From: an uncultured Fusobacteriaceae bacterium
GTDB taxonomy: Bacteria; Fusobacteriota; Fusobacteriia; Fusobacteriales; Fusobacteriaceae
Assembly (NCBI GenBank): GCA_947072665.1
Contig: CAMTIW010000006.1
Span: forward strand, 1-42,066
Length of the DNA stretch: 42,066 nucleotides
Direction of reading: 5' to 3'
The notes beneath the pieces were generated by a model, which did no database searches, was not told where the DNA came from, and saw only the letters and a list, made by a program, of their open reading frames with translations. A program made the translations under genes and the position numbers. Below are positions 8,868 through 18,062 of the stretch, in pieces (position 1 is the stretch's first letter; each line of letters begins with the position of its first letter).

Positions 8868-10157
8868 TTATTTTTCAAAAACAGTTTGAGTTTCAACCTC
8901 AGTTGTAAGAGCTTTTAGTGCTTTTTCAACTATATGTCTTCTTAATATTTTTTCTTCATCTGCATCTATTAGAGGATTTCCTAATGGATAAGGTATTGCA
9001 AAAGCTGGCACAATTCTATTTGCTCCAACTGTTAAAGAGATTGGTACAACAGTGCAAATATGCACTACAGGAATTCCTGTTCTTTCTATTGCTTTTACCA
9101 TCGTTGCTCCGCAACGAGTACAAGTTCCTCAAGTAGAAGTTAAAATTACTCCATCTACTCCTGCTGCAACTAATTTTTTAGCAAATTCAGTTGCAAATGC
9201 ATCTGAACTTTTAACAGAAGTTCCATTTCCTACAGTTGTATAATAATAAGGGTATATTTCCCCTATTTTCCCTTCTGCTAACATATCTTTTAATACATCT
9301 ACTGGAAGTACTCTATTAGGATTTTCATTAACATATGTTGGATCGTAACCACCATGTGCTGTTTCTCCCATATTATCTATTGAGTATTCTCCATACTTTG
9401 AAGCTGAAGAAGATTCTATATGATCTGGATTTTTAAGTGGTACAATTCCTCCAGAAGTAACTAGCGCTATTTTAGCTTTAGATAAATCTTTTATTGCTTT
9501 TCCAGGTTCAACTCTATCAAATGTTGGCATAGCATATTCAGTTTCAAATACTTGATTAGAAAGTTTTTTTACTAACATATCAACAGCTCTTTCTGCTCCA
9601 ATTTTTTCAGCAAAATAATTCTCTCTTATTCCTCTTAATATGTATCCTTCTTCTTTTGGGGAACCTATTTTTTCTTTGTTTACTAATTTCTTTGCAAGTT
9701 TTGCAATAGAAGGAATAGCTTTTCTCATATCTGCTGCTGAATTTTTTGTTTCCACAATATATAAATCCTTTTTAAACATATCTGCACCTGGATTTTCTAT
9801 ATACATACCAGTTATAACAGGGATATTTAAATTTTCTTCTATGAATTTACAGATAGTAGCACAAGCAACTCCATATCTACCAGCATTAAAAGCTGGACCA
9901 GCAATTAATAAATCTGGATTTTCTTCCTTAATTAATTCTAAAATTTTAGCTTTAGCTTCTTCTAAATTTTCATTGAAATATGAGTCACCACAAATGACTG
10001 TTGCAACAATCTCACCTTCTTCTCCAAACTCTTTTTCAAGACCTAAACCAGGTCCAATTTTCCCAACTCTTTTTTCTGGTGGAATATGAGCCATTTCCTC
10101 TCCACCAATATTAGCAAAAAACTGATTTATATAGTGTACAATTCTTAATTTTGACAT
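8868..10157 (-). CDS. grdB: Glycine reductase component B, selenoprotein gamma subunit
   Basis: Substrate-binding selenoprotein of the reductase: it forms a Schiff base and passes the carboxymethyl group to protein A. The frame is interrupted by one in-frame TGA at 9129-9131 and continues to a TAA at 8868. Reading it as selenocysteine gives 429 residues with Sec343 in a U-G-T-C-T-R-C motif, the known active site of this family, and restores the usual length. A hairpin suited to SECIS function begins 12 bases after the TGA. Start ATG at 10155-10157. Sarcosine- and betaine-specific paralogues (GrdF, GrdH) share the motif; glycine is favoured because grdE, grdA and grdX are present and there is only one B paralogue. 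The piece after the TGA should not be annotated as a separate protein. Confidence 0.93.
9102..9116 (-). promoter_or_regulatory. SECIS hairpin of grdB
   Basis: On the minus strand CGTTGC-GGA-GCAACG forms a perfect six-pair stem with a GGA loop, 12 bases 3' of the Sec TGA. Distance and the G at the start of the loop fit bacterial SECIS rules (hairpin right after the UGA, guanine in the apical loop). Confidence 0.82.
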
Positions 10158-10186
10158 TGGATACTCCTTTAGATTTAAGGATTTTT

Positions 10187-10206
10187 ATATCTCATACTTG
10201 AGATAT
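10187..10206 (-). other. Stem-loop in the grdA-grdB gap
   Basis: ATATCTCA and TGAGATAT pair over 8 bases with a 4-base loop. No T run follows on the minus strand, so it is not a terminator; a role in mRNA processing or stability is possible. It lies 30 bases upstream of the grdB start. Confidence 0.5.
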
Positions 10207-10223
10207 ATTAAATTAATATAAAT

Positions 10224-10238
10224 GACCTAACCTAGGTC
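10224..10238 (-). other. Second stem-loop in the grdA-grdB gap
   Basis: GACCTA/TAGGTC form a six-pair stem with a 3-base loop. Together with the neighbouring hairpin it fills the unusually long (136-base) gap between grdA and grdB. Confidence 0.4.
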
Positions 10239-10293
10239 TATTAGAATTTCTATGGATTATTTGGAATTTTACTTAGGCAGTAACAATTTTAAA

Positions 10294-10767
10294 TTATAAA
10301 TATTTACAATTTTTTCTAACGCTTGTCATTTCTTCAACGATACTTGGTACATCAAGAACCATTTCCATCATGCCAATTTGCTCATCAAAAATTTCTGCAT
10401 TAACAGAATTTTTAAATTCTTCTTCTAATACATGGTAAACAGTTAATCCTAGTTCCACTCCTGCTAGTACTCCAGCATAAGTTGGATCTCCTATTGTTAC
10501 TGTTTCTGCTGCTAGACCAGAAGCTTCTGCTTCTGCCGCTCCTAATAAAATTACTATATTTTCAGCACCATACTCTCCTGCCAAAGAGTTGATTCTTTTT
10601 TGATTTTCCAAATCCATAGCTCCTGCAGCCGTTCACACAAAGCATTCAGTTGCAGCAAATAATACTTGAACATTTTCTACAGTTTCCACGCAAGCTTTTA
10701 TTGCTTCTCCAGGAATACCGTCTCTGTCTCCAATGATTATTACTTTTTTATTTTCAAGAATATTCAT
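10294..10767 (-). CDS. grdA: Glycine reductase protein A, selenoprotein
   Basis: The small central carrier of glycine reductase, which accepts the carboxymethyl group on selenocysteine and is re-reduced by thioredoxin. From the ATG at 10765-10767 the frame contains one TGA at 10633-10635, then runs to the stop at 10294. Reading it as selenocysteine gives 157 residues, the family's usual length, with Sec45 in the canonical CFVU redox motif. The N terminus [17 protein letters not shown] and the internal [20 protein letters not shown] are characteristic of GrdA. An ATG at 10617 is an internal Met, not a start. It lies 31 bases after grdE and upstream of grdB. Confidence 0.95.
10602..10614 (-). 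promoter_or_regulatory. Candidate SECIS hairpin of grdA
   Basis: On the minus strand GATTT-GGA-AAATC forms a five-pair stem with the same GGA loop as the grdB hairpin, 18 bases after the Sec TGA. The stem is weak, and a four-pair alternative closer to the TGA exists, so the exact element is uncertain. Confidence 0.5.
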
Positions 10768-10798
10768 TTTTACATCCTCCTAATTTTTTTATTTATTA

Positions 10799-12085
10799 TT
10801 AAAAACTTTTTGCTGTTAGTTTGTTAAATCCTAACTCATTTGTAGCACCAGTTATTACTTGTATTTCAGCTAAAATACTTCCATCTTCTCTTAAAGAACC
10901 ATCAAATCCACCTGCAATTTTATCAGTATAACTAACCATTCCTATAATTTTATCCATAGGTGGAAGTAAGATAAGTTCGTTGGCATTTCCCCCACTAACT
11001 ACTGCATCTGCTAATTTATCAGCATCTGCTAAGGATTGAGAAGAACCGTCTCTTCCTGCATATTCATCAGTTACGATAACTGTTTTTATATTTTTTAATT
11101 CAACTTTTTTACAGTTCATAATTAAATCTGTATCTGGATTTCCAAATCCTTCTTGAGATATTACTACTCCATCAAAACCAAAATATTCACAAAGTTTTGC
11201 TGTCATATCAGAAGATCTCATTTTATCTGCCAAGAATACATTTTCATTAGTTATTATTACACCCATAAAGTTTATTTCTTTTCCGTGTTTTGCATATAAT
11301 GATTTTATTATTGGATTATTCAAATGGTGATATGTTGTATTTTTATCACAAGCAGATACGCAGTTTCCACTGATAATTGCTCCATCCATTATTTCTGTAG
11401 GATACAAGAAAGTAGGAATAATTTTTTTCCCATCTACTCCATAAACATATGTATCGTGAAGTAATCCTTGAGTTTGCAGCATATAAACATAACCAACCTT
11501 TGGTAAATTAGGATACTCTTTTGCCTGTTCAAAAATAGGCTTTGTTTCATAAGTTATAATTTCATCTGGAGTTATTTCTTTTCCTAATTTACCTATGAAT
11601 TCAGCTGTTTTTAACCCTGCCATTCTAGCAGAATATTCATAATCATACTGTTTTAATCCTTCTATTGGTTCTATTACTAAACATAAATTATTAAGCTTTG
11701 AAAAAGGTGTATATTCAGCTCCTACTCCACTCATATCAATAATTCCTTCTTGGAATCCAACTATTTTTCCACAAGTAACTACACCCATATTTTTAAGTGC
11801 ATGAGTACGTCCTTCTCCTACTGTATCTACCTTAGATAAAATCCCTGGAAATATACCTCCATTTCCTGAAACTTTTACTCTAGGCTCTATAACATCTTTT
11901 ACAGGTGTTATTCTTGTAGAGTCTCCAGGTTTTGCAATTTCAAGTTTTAAAGATTTTATTTTTTCATCTTCCATAACTAAATTCTCAATATCTTTTTTAT
12001 TGATAAAAAGAACACCATTCTCTATTTTAGATATCTCACTAAATTGAATATCTTTTATTTTGATTTCTCCAAACTCTAGACGCAA
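10799..12085 (-). CDS. grdE: Glycine reductase component B, subunits alpha and beta proprotein
   Basis: A 428-residue precursor that is self-cleaved into two subunits, generating a pyruvoyl group that binds the substrate amine. The cleavage motif is intact: SGNCVSACDKNTTYHHLNN with Asn241-Cys242 at the position known for the family. Start is TTG at 12083-12085, chosen because GAGGAGGAAG stands just before it and no better ATG is near. It lies 33 bases after the thioredoxin gene and 31 bases before grdA. Confidence 0.95.
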   Translation of the reverse strand: MRLEFGEIKIKDIQFSEISKIENGVLFINKKDIENLVMEDEKIKSLKLEIAKPGDSTRITPVKDVIEPRVKVSGNGGIFPGILSKVDTVGEGRTHALKNMGVVTCGKIVGFQEGIIDMSGVGAEYTPFSKLNNLCLVIEPIEGLKQYDYEYSARMAGLKTAEFIGKLGKEITPDEIITYETKPIFEQAKEYPNLPKVGYVYMLQTQGLLHDTYVYGVDGKKIIPTFLYPTEIMDGAIISGNCVSACDKNTTYHHLNNPIIKSLYAKHGKEINFMGVIITNENVFLADKMRSSDMTAKLCEYFGFDGVVISQEGFGNPDTDLIMNCKKVELKNIKTVIVTDEYAGRDGSSQSLADADKLADAVVSGGNANELILLPPMDKIIGMVSYTDKIAGGFDGSLREDGSILAEIQVITGATNELGFNKLTAKSF

Positions 12086-12118
12086 TTTACTTCCTCCTCA
12101 ATCTTTTGGTAGTTAATT

Positions 12119-12436
12119 TTATAAAGATTTTAATATCATTTTTTCTATATTTTCTATTGTTGCCTCTTCTTTTGTTAATTCATCTTTTTTTACACCATTT
12201 TCATATATAAGAATTGTTGGTAATCCTAAAACCTTCTCTCTTATAGCTAATCTTCTTGCTTTAGTAGTATTGAATTTATAAAATTCAAGTTTTCCTTCAT
12301 AAGATTTAGATAATTCTTCCATATGAGGTAATAAAGCCTTACAAGGTTCACATCCATCACTAAAAAAATCTACCAAAACTAATTTTTTACTTTCAATTAC
12401 TAATTCATCAAAATTATCTTTTGTTAACTCAATCAT
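12119..12436 (-). CDS. trxA: Glycine-reductase-associated thioredoxin
   Basis: A 105-residue thioredoxin that probably delivers electrons to GrdA. Thioredoxin fold motifs are visible, with active site SDGCEPC near 27-33 and the cis-proline in LGLPTIL near 75. The site differs from standard WCGPC: Trp is Gly and the dipeptide is Glu-Pro. The start is placed at ATG 12434-12436, nine bases after AGGAG; an ATG at 12443 directly abuts the Shine-Dalgarno and is unlikely. No thioredoxin reductase gene is nearby. Confidence 0.9.
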   Translation of the reverse strand: MIELTKDNFDELVIESKKLVLVDFFSDGCEPCKALLPHMEELSKSYEGKLEFYKFNTTKARRLAIREKVLGLPTILIYENGVKKDELTKEEATIENIEKMILKSL

Positions 12437-12472
12437 TGAATTCATCTCCTTATAAAAAATATTTATATGTAA

Positions 12473-12892
12473 TTAAATTTTGTAACCAATACTTTCAATA
12501 CCACTATTTATTACTGAATAATCTATTAATTGAAAATCCTCTAATGTTGTTTGTGTATATTTTATAATATTATCATTTTTTTTAAAACTTTTAACCAATT
12601 CAATAGAATTTTCAATGTAATTCAATGAGTCAAAGTCTAACCTATCAGTATTTTTACTTATTAATATACTTTTATATGGTGTTTCATTTGGTTTTATGCT
12701 ACTAGTTAAAGGATGTGATAACAATTTATGCCCTTTATGTACAAAATCTCTGACACTATATAAAAATTCCAAATAAGAACTGTCTTTAAAAAACATTAAT
12801 TCCATAGTTTTTATCTTGTTTTTTACCAGTGGATTATTAGTTAATAACACTATATTTTTATTATAAAAATCTTTACACTTATCTTTTTCCAC
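12473..12892 (-). CDS. grdX: GrdX family protein
   Basis: A 139-residue soluble protein of unknown biochemical role that stands first in many glycine reductase operons. The segment SHPLTSSIKPNETPYKSILIS near 58-78 is characteristic of the family. The GTG start at 12890-12892 is supported by AGAGGTG seven bases upstream. First gene of the grdX-trxA-grdE-grdA-grdB-grdC-grdD operon. No signal peptide or membrane segment is seen. Confidence 0.86.
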   Translation of the reverse strand: MEKDKCKDFYNKNIVLLTNNPLVKNKIKTMELMFFKDSSYLEFLYSVRDFVHKGHKLLSHPLTSSIKPNETPYKSILISKNTDRLDFDSLNYIENSIELVKSFKKNDNIIKYTQTTLEDFQLIDYSVINSGIESIGYKI

Positions 12893-12984
12893 TTAAAACA
12901 CCTCTATAAAATGTATTTTTTAAGTACGTTAAGTTTGTAATTAATTCTAAAAAAACATTTACAAAGCTTATATATCTTTATAAT

Positions 12985-13013
12985 GTTATAACTCTTATTT
13001 GCTCAAATGTCAA
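12985..13013 (-). promoter_or_regulatory. Promoter of the glycine reductase operon
   Basis: On the minus strand TTGACA (13008-13013), 17 bases, then TATAAC (12985-12990). The inferred leader of about 85 bases contains an imperfect hairpin TTTGTAA/TTACAAA but no recognisable glycine riboswitch. The rest of the 208-base gap to galM is A/T runs with a weak all-AT palindrome near 13051-13070. Confidence 0.82.
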
Positions 13014-13100
13014 TACTATTTTTTTTTTTATAAAAAAACATTTATCCATAAAAAAAATAAATTTATTTTTTCCTTATAGAAAATTTTTTTTCATGATTTT

Positions 13101-14108
13101 TTAACAGTGAAATATAAATTTAGTCTTCTGAATATAAATTTTATTCTTTGTATATATCTGCATATTCTCTGGAGAAATATTATTAATATCAGGATAATTT
13201 TGGGCTTCAAAACATATTCCTGTGTGAGTTTTCTTCAAATAATTCCCTGTATAAATTACCATTGTTGGTTGATCTGTTACAAATTCTAAATATCTTCCTG
13301 AAATTTCATCAAAAAGAATACCGTCGATTTTTTTTTCTTTAGAAAGAATAAAAGCATGATCTATTCCTTTTCCAGCTGTTAAAACTTGCTCTTCTTTAGA
13401 GCTAAAAATTTTATTTAGAACCCTTCCATTTCTTAAATCAAAATCTGTTTTTATCACGGAAGATTTTTTTTTAGGTAAAAATTCTTTATCTATTTCTAAG
13501 TACTCCTTGGAATTCAATGTTAACTTTTGTTTTGAAATATCTCTTTTCATATTTCCACTTAAATTAAAATAAGAATGATTAGTTAAATTTATATAAGTTT
13601 CCCTATCTGGAATTCCACTATAATCAATAAACAATTCATTCTCTTTTAGTATATATTTTATAGTAAATTTTACTTCCCCTGGAAATTTATTTTCCAAATG
13701 AGGACTGGTATAATCTAATTTAAGTTCCAACTCTTTTTCTCTTATTTCATAAGTTACTATCCATTTTTTTTTATTTAAAGAATCTATTCCACCATGTAAA
13801 CAATTATTTTTATCGTTAATTTCTAACAAAAACTTTTTATCCTTTATAAAGAGTTCTCCTTTTTTTATTCTTCCTGCAACTCTTCCTACAGTAGCACCAA
13901 CATATTCCATGTCATCTTCATATTCTTCCAATGTATCAAAAGATAAAACAATATTCTCTAAATTTCCTTTTTTATCTGGAACTAATATTTTTTTTATTAT
14001 CCCACCATAATTTAATATTTCTACTTCCATATAATCATTTTTAAGTGTATAAACAAAAATTTCTTCATTTTTTGATGTTTTTCCAAATTCTCTTACAAAT
14101 ATATTCAT
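13101..14108 (-). CDS. galM: Aldose 1-epimerase (galactose mutarotase)
   Basis: Converts beta- to alpha-galactose before phosphorylation. The 335 residues have the galactose mutarotase motifs: YGGIIKKILVPDKKG near 34, GATVGRVAGRI near 71-81, NCLHGG near 101 with the first active histidine, and INLTNHSYFNLSG near 174-186 with the catalytic His. The C-terminal active-site glutamate is in GICFEAQNYPD near 307. It is the last gene of the operon, nine bases after galK. Confidence 0.93.
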   Translation of the reverse strand: MNIFVREFGKTSKNEEIFVYTLKNDYMEVEILNYGGIIKKILVPDKKGNLENIVLSFDTLEEYEDDMEYVGATVGRVAGRIKKGELFIKDKKFLLEINDKNNCLHGGIDSLNKKKWIVTYEIREKELELKLDYTSPHLENKFPGEVKFTIKYILKENELFIDYSGIPDRETYINLTNHSYFNLSGNMKRDISKQKLTLNSKEYLEIDKEFLPKKKSSVIKTDFDLRNGRVLNKIFSSKEEQVLTAGKGIDHAFILSKEKKIDGILFDEISGRYLEFVTDQPTMVIYTGNYLKKTHTGICFEAQNYPDINNISPENMQIYTKNKIYIQKTKFIFHC

Positions 14109-14117
14109 TTTAAACTC

Positions 14118-15284
14118 CTATAATTTTCTTGCCCCATCATCTATTTTGGCCACATAAAAATCAGCTCTTAATCCAGTTTTTTTATTATATTTTTCTCCTA
14201 CATTTTTAATAAACATATCTATTTTTTCATCTTTTACTATACTAACAGTACACCCTCCAAAACCTGCTCCTGTCATTCTAGAACCTATGACTCCATCCTC
14301 TTCCCATGATGCTTCTACCAAAGAATCTAATTCTATTCCAGTAACCTCATAATCATTTTTTAAAGACATGTGTGATTCATTCATAAGTTTTCCAAAGCCC
14401 TCTATATCCCCTTTATTAAGTTTTTCTATTGCCACTAAAACTCTTTCATTTTCTGATACTACATGTTTTGTTCTTATTATTCCTTCTTCACTTTTAATTT
14501 TATTTTTATTTTTATTAAAAGTTTCCATTGTAAGCTCACAAAGATAATCAATCTTCATTCCAGAATCTTTTAAATCTTTTAAAGCATCTTCACAACATTT
14601 TCTTCGTGAGTTATATTTAGAATCTCCTAACCCTCTTCTTTTATTGGTATTAGCTATTACAATAGAAGCTCCATCTAATTTTAATGGTGCATATTTATAT
14701 GCAAGTGTATTACAATCTAAAAGTATTGCATTATCTTTTTTACCCATTCCTATTGAAAATTGATCCATTATCCCACAATTTACTCCTATGAATTGATTCT
14801 CTGCTTTTTGACTTATTTTAACAATATCTATCATATCTAAATTCAAATTAAATATATCCTTTATAATTATTCCTGTTAAAACTTCAATGGAAGCTGAAGA
14901 AGAAAGTCCTGCACCATTAGGAATATTTCCATAAAATAAAATATCAAAACCATGATTTATTATATGACCTAAATCCTTCATTATTTTCATTACACCTTTA
15001 GGATAGTTAGCCCAATCATCATCTTCATTAAAAATAATATTATCCACAAAAAACTCAATGATTCCTTTTTCTTGAAAATTTAGAGAATAAGCCCTCACTT
15101 TTTTGTCATTTCTTTTTTTTATAACACCATAAGTTCCAAAATCCAAAGCACATGGAAAAACATAACCACCATTATAATCTATATGTTCTCCTATTAAATT
15201 AACTCTACCAGGAGCAAAGAATAATTCTAATCCTCCGTCTTCCATAAATATTTTTTTAAATTCTATAAATAATTTTTCTTTCAT
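14118..15284 (-). CDS. galK: Galactokinase
   Basis: GHMP kinase of 388 residues that makes galactose 1-phosphate from galactose and ATP. The galactokinase signature GRVNLIGEHIDYNGGYV lies near 27-43, the ATP-binding GAGLSSSASIEV near 125-136, and MTGAGFGGCTVS near 350. Full family length. It lies 22 bases after galT and nine before galM, so the three Leloir genes are tightly linked. Confidence 0.96.
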   Translation of the reverse strand: MKEKLFIEFKKIFMEDGGLELFFAPGRVNLIGEHIDYNGGYVFPCALDFGTYGVIKKRNDKKVRAYSLNFQEKGIIEFFVDNIIFNEDDDWANYPKGVMKIMKDLGHIINHGFDILFYGNIPNGAGLSSSASIEVLTGIIIKDIFNLNLDMIDIVKISQKAENQFIGVNCGIMDQFSIGMGKKDNAILLDCNTLAYKYAPLKLDGASIVIANTNKRRGLGDSKYNSRRKCCEDALKDLKDSGMKIDYLCELTMETFNKNKNKIKSEEGIIRTKHVVSENERVLVAIEKLNKGDIEGFGKLMNESHMSLKNDYEVTGIELDSLVEASWEEDGVIGSRMTGAGFGGCTVSIVKDEKIDMFIKNVGEKYNKKTGLRADFYVAKIDDGARKL

Positions 15285-15306
15285 TATTATCTCCTAATCT
15301 TAAATT

Positions 15307-16842
15307 TTATAATTCAGATATTGATTTTGTAAATCTAGCAAAACCTTCTTTTCCCTCTTGAGTCCTTTTATAAACTCCAGCATGTTCTAAAACTTTGGAA
15401 AATCTAACTCCAATTTCAACTTTTAAAATCTGCTCTATTTCCTCTAATTCAAGATTTTTAATTTCTAAATATTTCTCCTTAATCTCTTTTAGCCATTTTT
15501 CATGTTTAATTAATATTTCTTTTTTTTCCGAATCTTTAATTTCACTTTCTTTTTTTATAATTTTCGATAATTCTATTATTTCCTCTTTTAATCTACCCGG
15601 CAAAACAGCTACCCCCATAACTTCTATTAGACCTATATTTTCTTTTTTTATATGATGCACCTCTTGATGGGGATGAAATATCCCCATGGGATGTTCTTCT
15701 GAGGTTCTATTATTCCTTAGAACTAAATCTATTTCATAACTGTTAGAATCTATTTTTTTTCTGGCAATAGGTGTTATAGTATTATGACTAACTTTTTCTG
15801 AACATGCTAATATTTCACATTCTTTATCGCTATATCCCCTCCAAATTTTTAAAATATTATCACTTAGATGAATTAAGTCCTCTTTATTTTTTCCTCTTAA
15901 TCTTATAACAGACATAGGCCATTTTAATATCCCTGCTTCTATATTTGGATAATTTTTAAATTCAATTTTAGATTCTATTTTAGCTTTTTCCATGGGAAAT
16001 TTATGATTTCCCCCTTGGAAATGATCATGACTTAATATGGAACCACCAACTATTGGCAAATCAGCATTTGAACCTATAAAATAATTAGGTAAAAAATCTA
16101 TAAATTCTATAAGTCTTTTAAAAGTATTTTTTTCTATTTTCATTGGTCTATGCTCTTTACAAAAAATTATTGCATGTTCATTATAATATACATATGGTGA
16201 ATATTGTAAAAACCATTCTTCATTTGTTAATTTTATAGGAATAACTCTAAGATTTTGTCTTGCAGGATGGTTAATTCTACCAAAATAACCTACATTTTCA
16301 TAACATAGTAAACATTTTGGATATGATGAAGAAGGAGTATTTTTTTCTCTTAATATATCTTTTGGATCTTTTTCTGGTTTAGATAAATTTATAGTAATCT
16401 CCATATTTCCATATTCTGTTGGAGAGTTCCAATGTAAATTTTTATTAATTCTATCCATTTTTATATAATTTATTTTTTTAGAAAAATTATAATAATTTTT
16501 CGCTGCTTTTTCAGGTGATTCTATATATTTAGACATAAATTTTTCTATTATTATACTGGGAGCAGGAGTTAAGTGTCCCATAATTTCAGTTTCTAAAAGC
16601 TCTCTATCTATCATACTATTTTTTATTATTTTTTTCTCCACTGCCCAAAAACTTATATATTCTAAAATTTCATGTATTAAAATTTCATCATTTTTTTTTA
16701 AATCTAAGGAATCTTGAAATTCCAAGAGATTTAATGATTTTAAAATTAAATTTTGAACAACTATTTTATCGTACTTATTTATTAAATTATTGTCCTCACC
16801 ATACTTTAATAAAAGACCTATAGCTTCATATATTTTTCCCAT
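15307..16842 (-). CDS. galT: UDP-glucose:hexose-1-phosphate uridylyltransferase, class II
   Basis: Exchanges UMP between UDP-glucose and galactose 1-phosphate. Its 511 residues and N terminus match the Firmicutes/Fusobacteria class II enzyme (GalT type 2), not the shorter E. coli type. Characteristic stretches are GGSILSHDHFQGGNHKFPM near 260-280 and HPMGIFHPHQEVHHIKKENIG near 380-400. Start ATG at 16840-16842 with an AAGGAG site. It follows the ROK regulator by 37 bases. No galE is present in this window, so UDP-galactose 4-epimerase must be encoded elsewhere. Confidence 0.95.
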   Translation of the reverse strand: MGKIYEAIGLLLKYGEDNNLINKYDKIVVQNLILKSLNLLEFQDSLDLKKNDEILIHEILEYISFWAVEKKIIKNSMIDRELLETEIMGHLTPAPSIIIEKFMSKYIESPEKAAKNYYNFSKKINYIKMDRINKNLHWNSPTEYGNMEITINLSKPEKDPKDILREKNTPSSSYPKCLLCYENVGYFGRINHPARQNLRVIPIKLTNEEWFLQYSPYVYYNEHAIIFCKEHRPMKIEKNTFKRLIEFIDFLPNYFIGSNADLPIVGGSILSHDHFQGGNHKFPMEKAKIESKIEFKNYPNIEAGILKWPMSVIRLRGKNKEDLIHLSDNILKIWRGYSDKECEILACSEKVSHNTITPIARKKIDSNSYEIDLVLRNNRTSEEHPMGIFHPHQEVHHIKKENIGLIEVMGVAVLPGRLKEEIIELSKIIKKESEIKDSEKKEILIKHEKWLKEIKEKYLEIKNLELEEIEQILKVEIGVRFSKVLEHAGVYKRTQEGKEGFARFTKSISEL

Positions 16843-16879
16843 AATTCTACTCCTTTTAATTCTTATATAGCTTTATATT

Positions 16880-18025
16880 TTAAAATTTTAATATTTTTTT
16901 CAATAATTTTTCATCTGTAAATATATTATAATTTACCAAGGCCACGGCTGAATAAATACCTATATTTTCTTGGAACTTTGATTTTATTATTTCACATTTT
17001 TGCTCTTCTAAAACTACTTCTCCAACATTTTTTATTAATTTTTTTAACATAATTTTTTCTTTGAAAAGTTCTCCCACTATCATTATTTTTTCTGGATTAA
17101 TAATAGAAATTATCATATCAATTCCAATTGTCATTTTTTTTATAACTTCATCTATAACTTTTAAAACTTCTAGATTTTTACTCTTTATATTTTCAATTAT
17201 CCAAGCCATATTTATATGCCCTTCATTTGGAAAAATAATTTTTAATTTATTAATTAAAGATAGAGTTGATATCTCAGATTCAAAACAACCATACCTTCCA
17301 CATGAACATCTTTGATTACTATTTTTATCTATAACAATATGACCAATTTCTCCAGAAATAAATCCACTACCGTAATATAAAATATCATTAATATATAAAC
17401 TACAGCCTATTCCTTCACTAATATTTAAAACAACAAAATCTTTATTCTTTTTACAGTTTCCAAATATTTTTTCAGCCAATGCCATGGCTCTTACATCATT
17501 TTCAACAACTACTGGAATATTAAATTTTTCTTCATAATATTTTTTTAAATTTAAATTTTTCCAATTATAGTGTGGTGAAAATATTGAAATTCCATTTTGT
17601 GAATCCACTAATCCATTTAAAACAAAAGATATAATTTTAATTTTGGGATTTTCTTTTAATAATTTTTCTATATTTTTTTCCAATATAACAAAAATATTCA
17701 TTTTTTCATCAATATTTATTATATTGGATCTAAAATTTTTTCCGTTTATATCAGAAATAGATAATTCAATTGATTTGGGTGCTAAATTTACACCTAAAAT
17801 TTCTCCTATTTTTTTTTCATTAAGACCCAATATAATTGGTTTTCTTCCCCCGGTTGATTCTGCATAAGTTTTTTCTTTAATAAGCTTTAATTCTATTAAT
17901 TCATTTACAATTTTAGTTATTCCTGCAGTTGTAAAATCTAACTCTTTTGCTAAATCTTTTTTTGTAATCCCGTCACAGTTAATAATTACTTTCATTATTT
18001 TTTGGAAAAAATTTATTTTTCTCAC
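16880..18025 (-). CDS. ROK-family transcriptional regulator of the galactose genes
   Basis: 381-residue NagC/XylR-type repressor. Residues about 1-60 form a winged helix-turn-helix (GITKKDLAKELDFTTAGITK). The ROK domain follows, with the zinc-binding CSCGRYGCFESE near 240-251 and the preceding GEIGHIVID. The GTG start at 18023-18025 has an AGGAGAG site. It is the first gene of the rok-galT-galK-galM operon and divergent from mglBAC, and a large palindrome sits just above its -35 box. It therefore probably controls both units and itself, with galactose or a derivative as inducer (inference). Confidence 0.9.
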   Translation of the reverse strand: MRKINFFQKIMKVIINCDGITKKDLAKELDFTTAGITKIVNELIELKLIKEKTYAESTGGRKPIILGLNEKKIGEILGVNLAPKSIELSISDINGKNFRSNIINIDEKMNIFVILEKNIEKLLKENPKIKIISFVLNGLVDSQNGISIFSPHYNWKNLNLKKYYEEKFNIPVVVENDVRAMALAEKIFGNCKKNKDFVVLNISEGIGCSLYINDILYYGSGFISGEIGHIVIDKNSNQRCSCGRYGCFESEISTLSLINKLKIIFPNEGHINMAWIIENIKSKNLEVLKVIDEVIKKMTIGIDMIISIINPEKIMIVGELFKEKIMLKKLIKNVGEVVLEEQKCEIIKSKFQENIGIYSAVALVNYNIFTDEKLLKKILKF

Positions 18026-18062
18026 GCTATTCTCTCCTAAAAATTTGATTTCCGTTTATACT

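Noticed and set aside
9101-9135. Apparent premature stop splitting grdB into two genes
   Set aside because: The TGA aligns with the known selenocysteine of GrdB and has a SECIS hairpin, so it is recoding, not a broken gene.
10617-10640. Apparent short gene starting at 10617
   Set aside because: It is the C-terminal part of GrdA; the frame continues upstream through the Sec TGA to ATG 10767.
12893-12985. Glycine riboswitch upstream of grdX
   Set aside because: The inferred leader is only about 85 bases and lacks the conserved core of the glycine aptamer; only a simple hairpin is visible.
13041-13075. All-AT palindrome after galM as a terminator
   Set aside because: The stem has no G or C and no clear loop, so it would be weak; galM termination remains unassigned.
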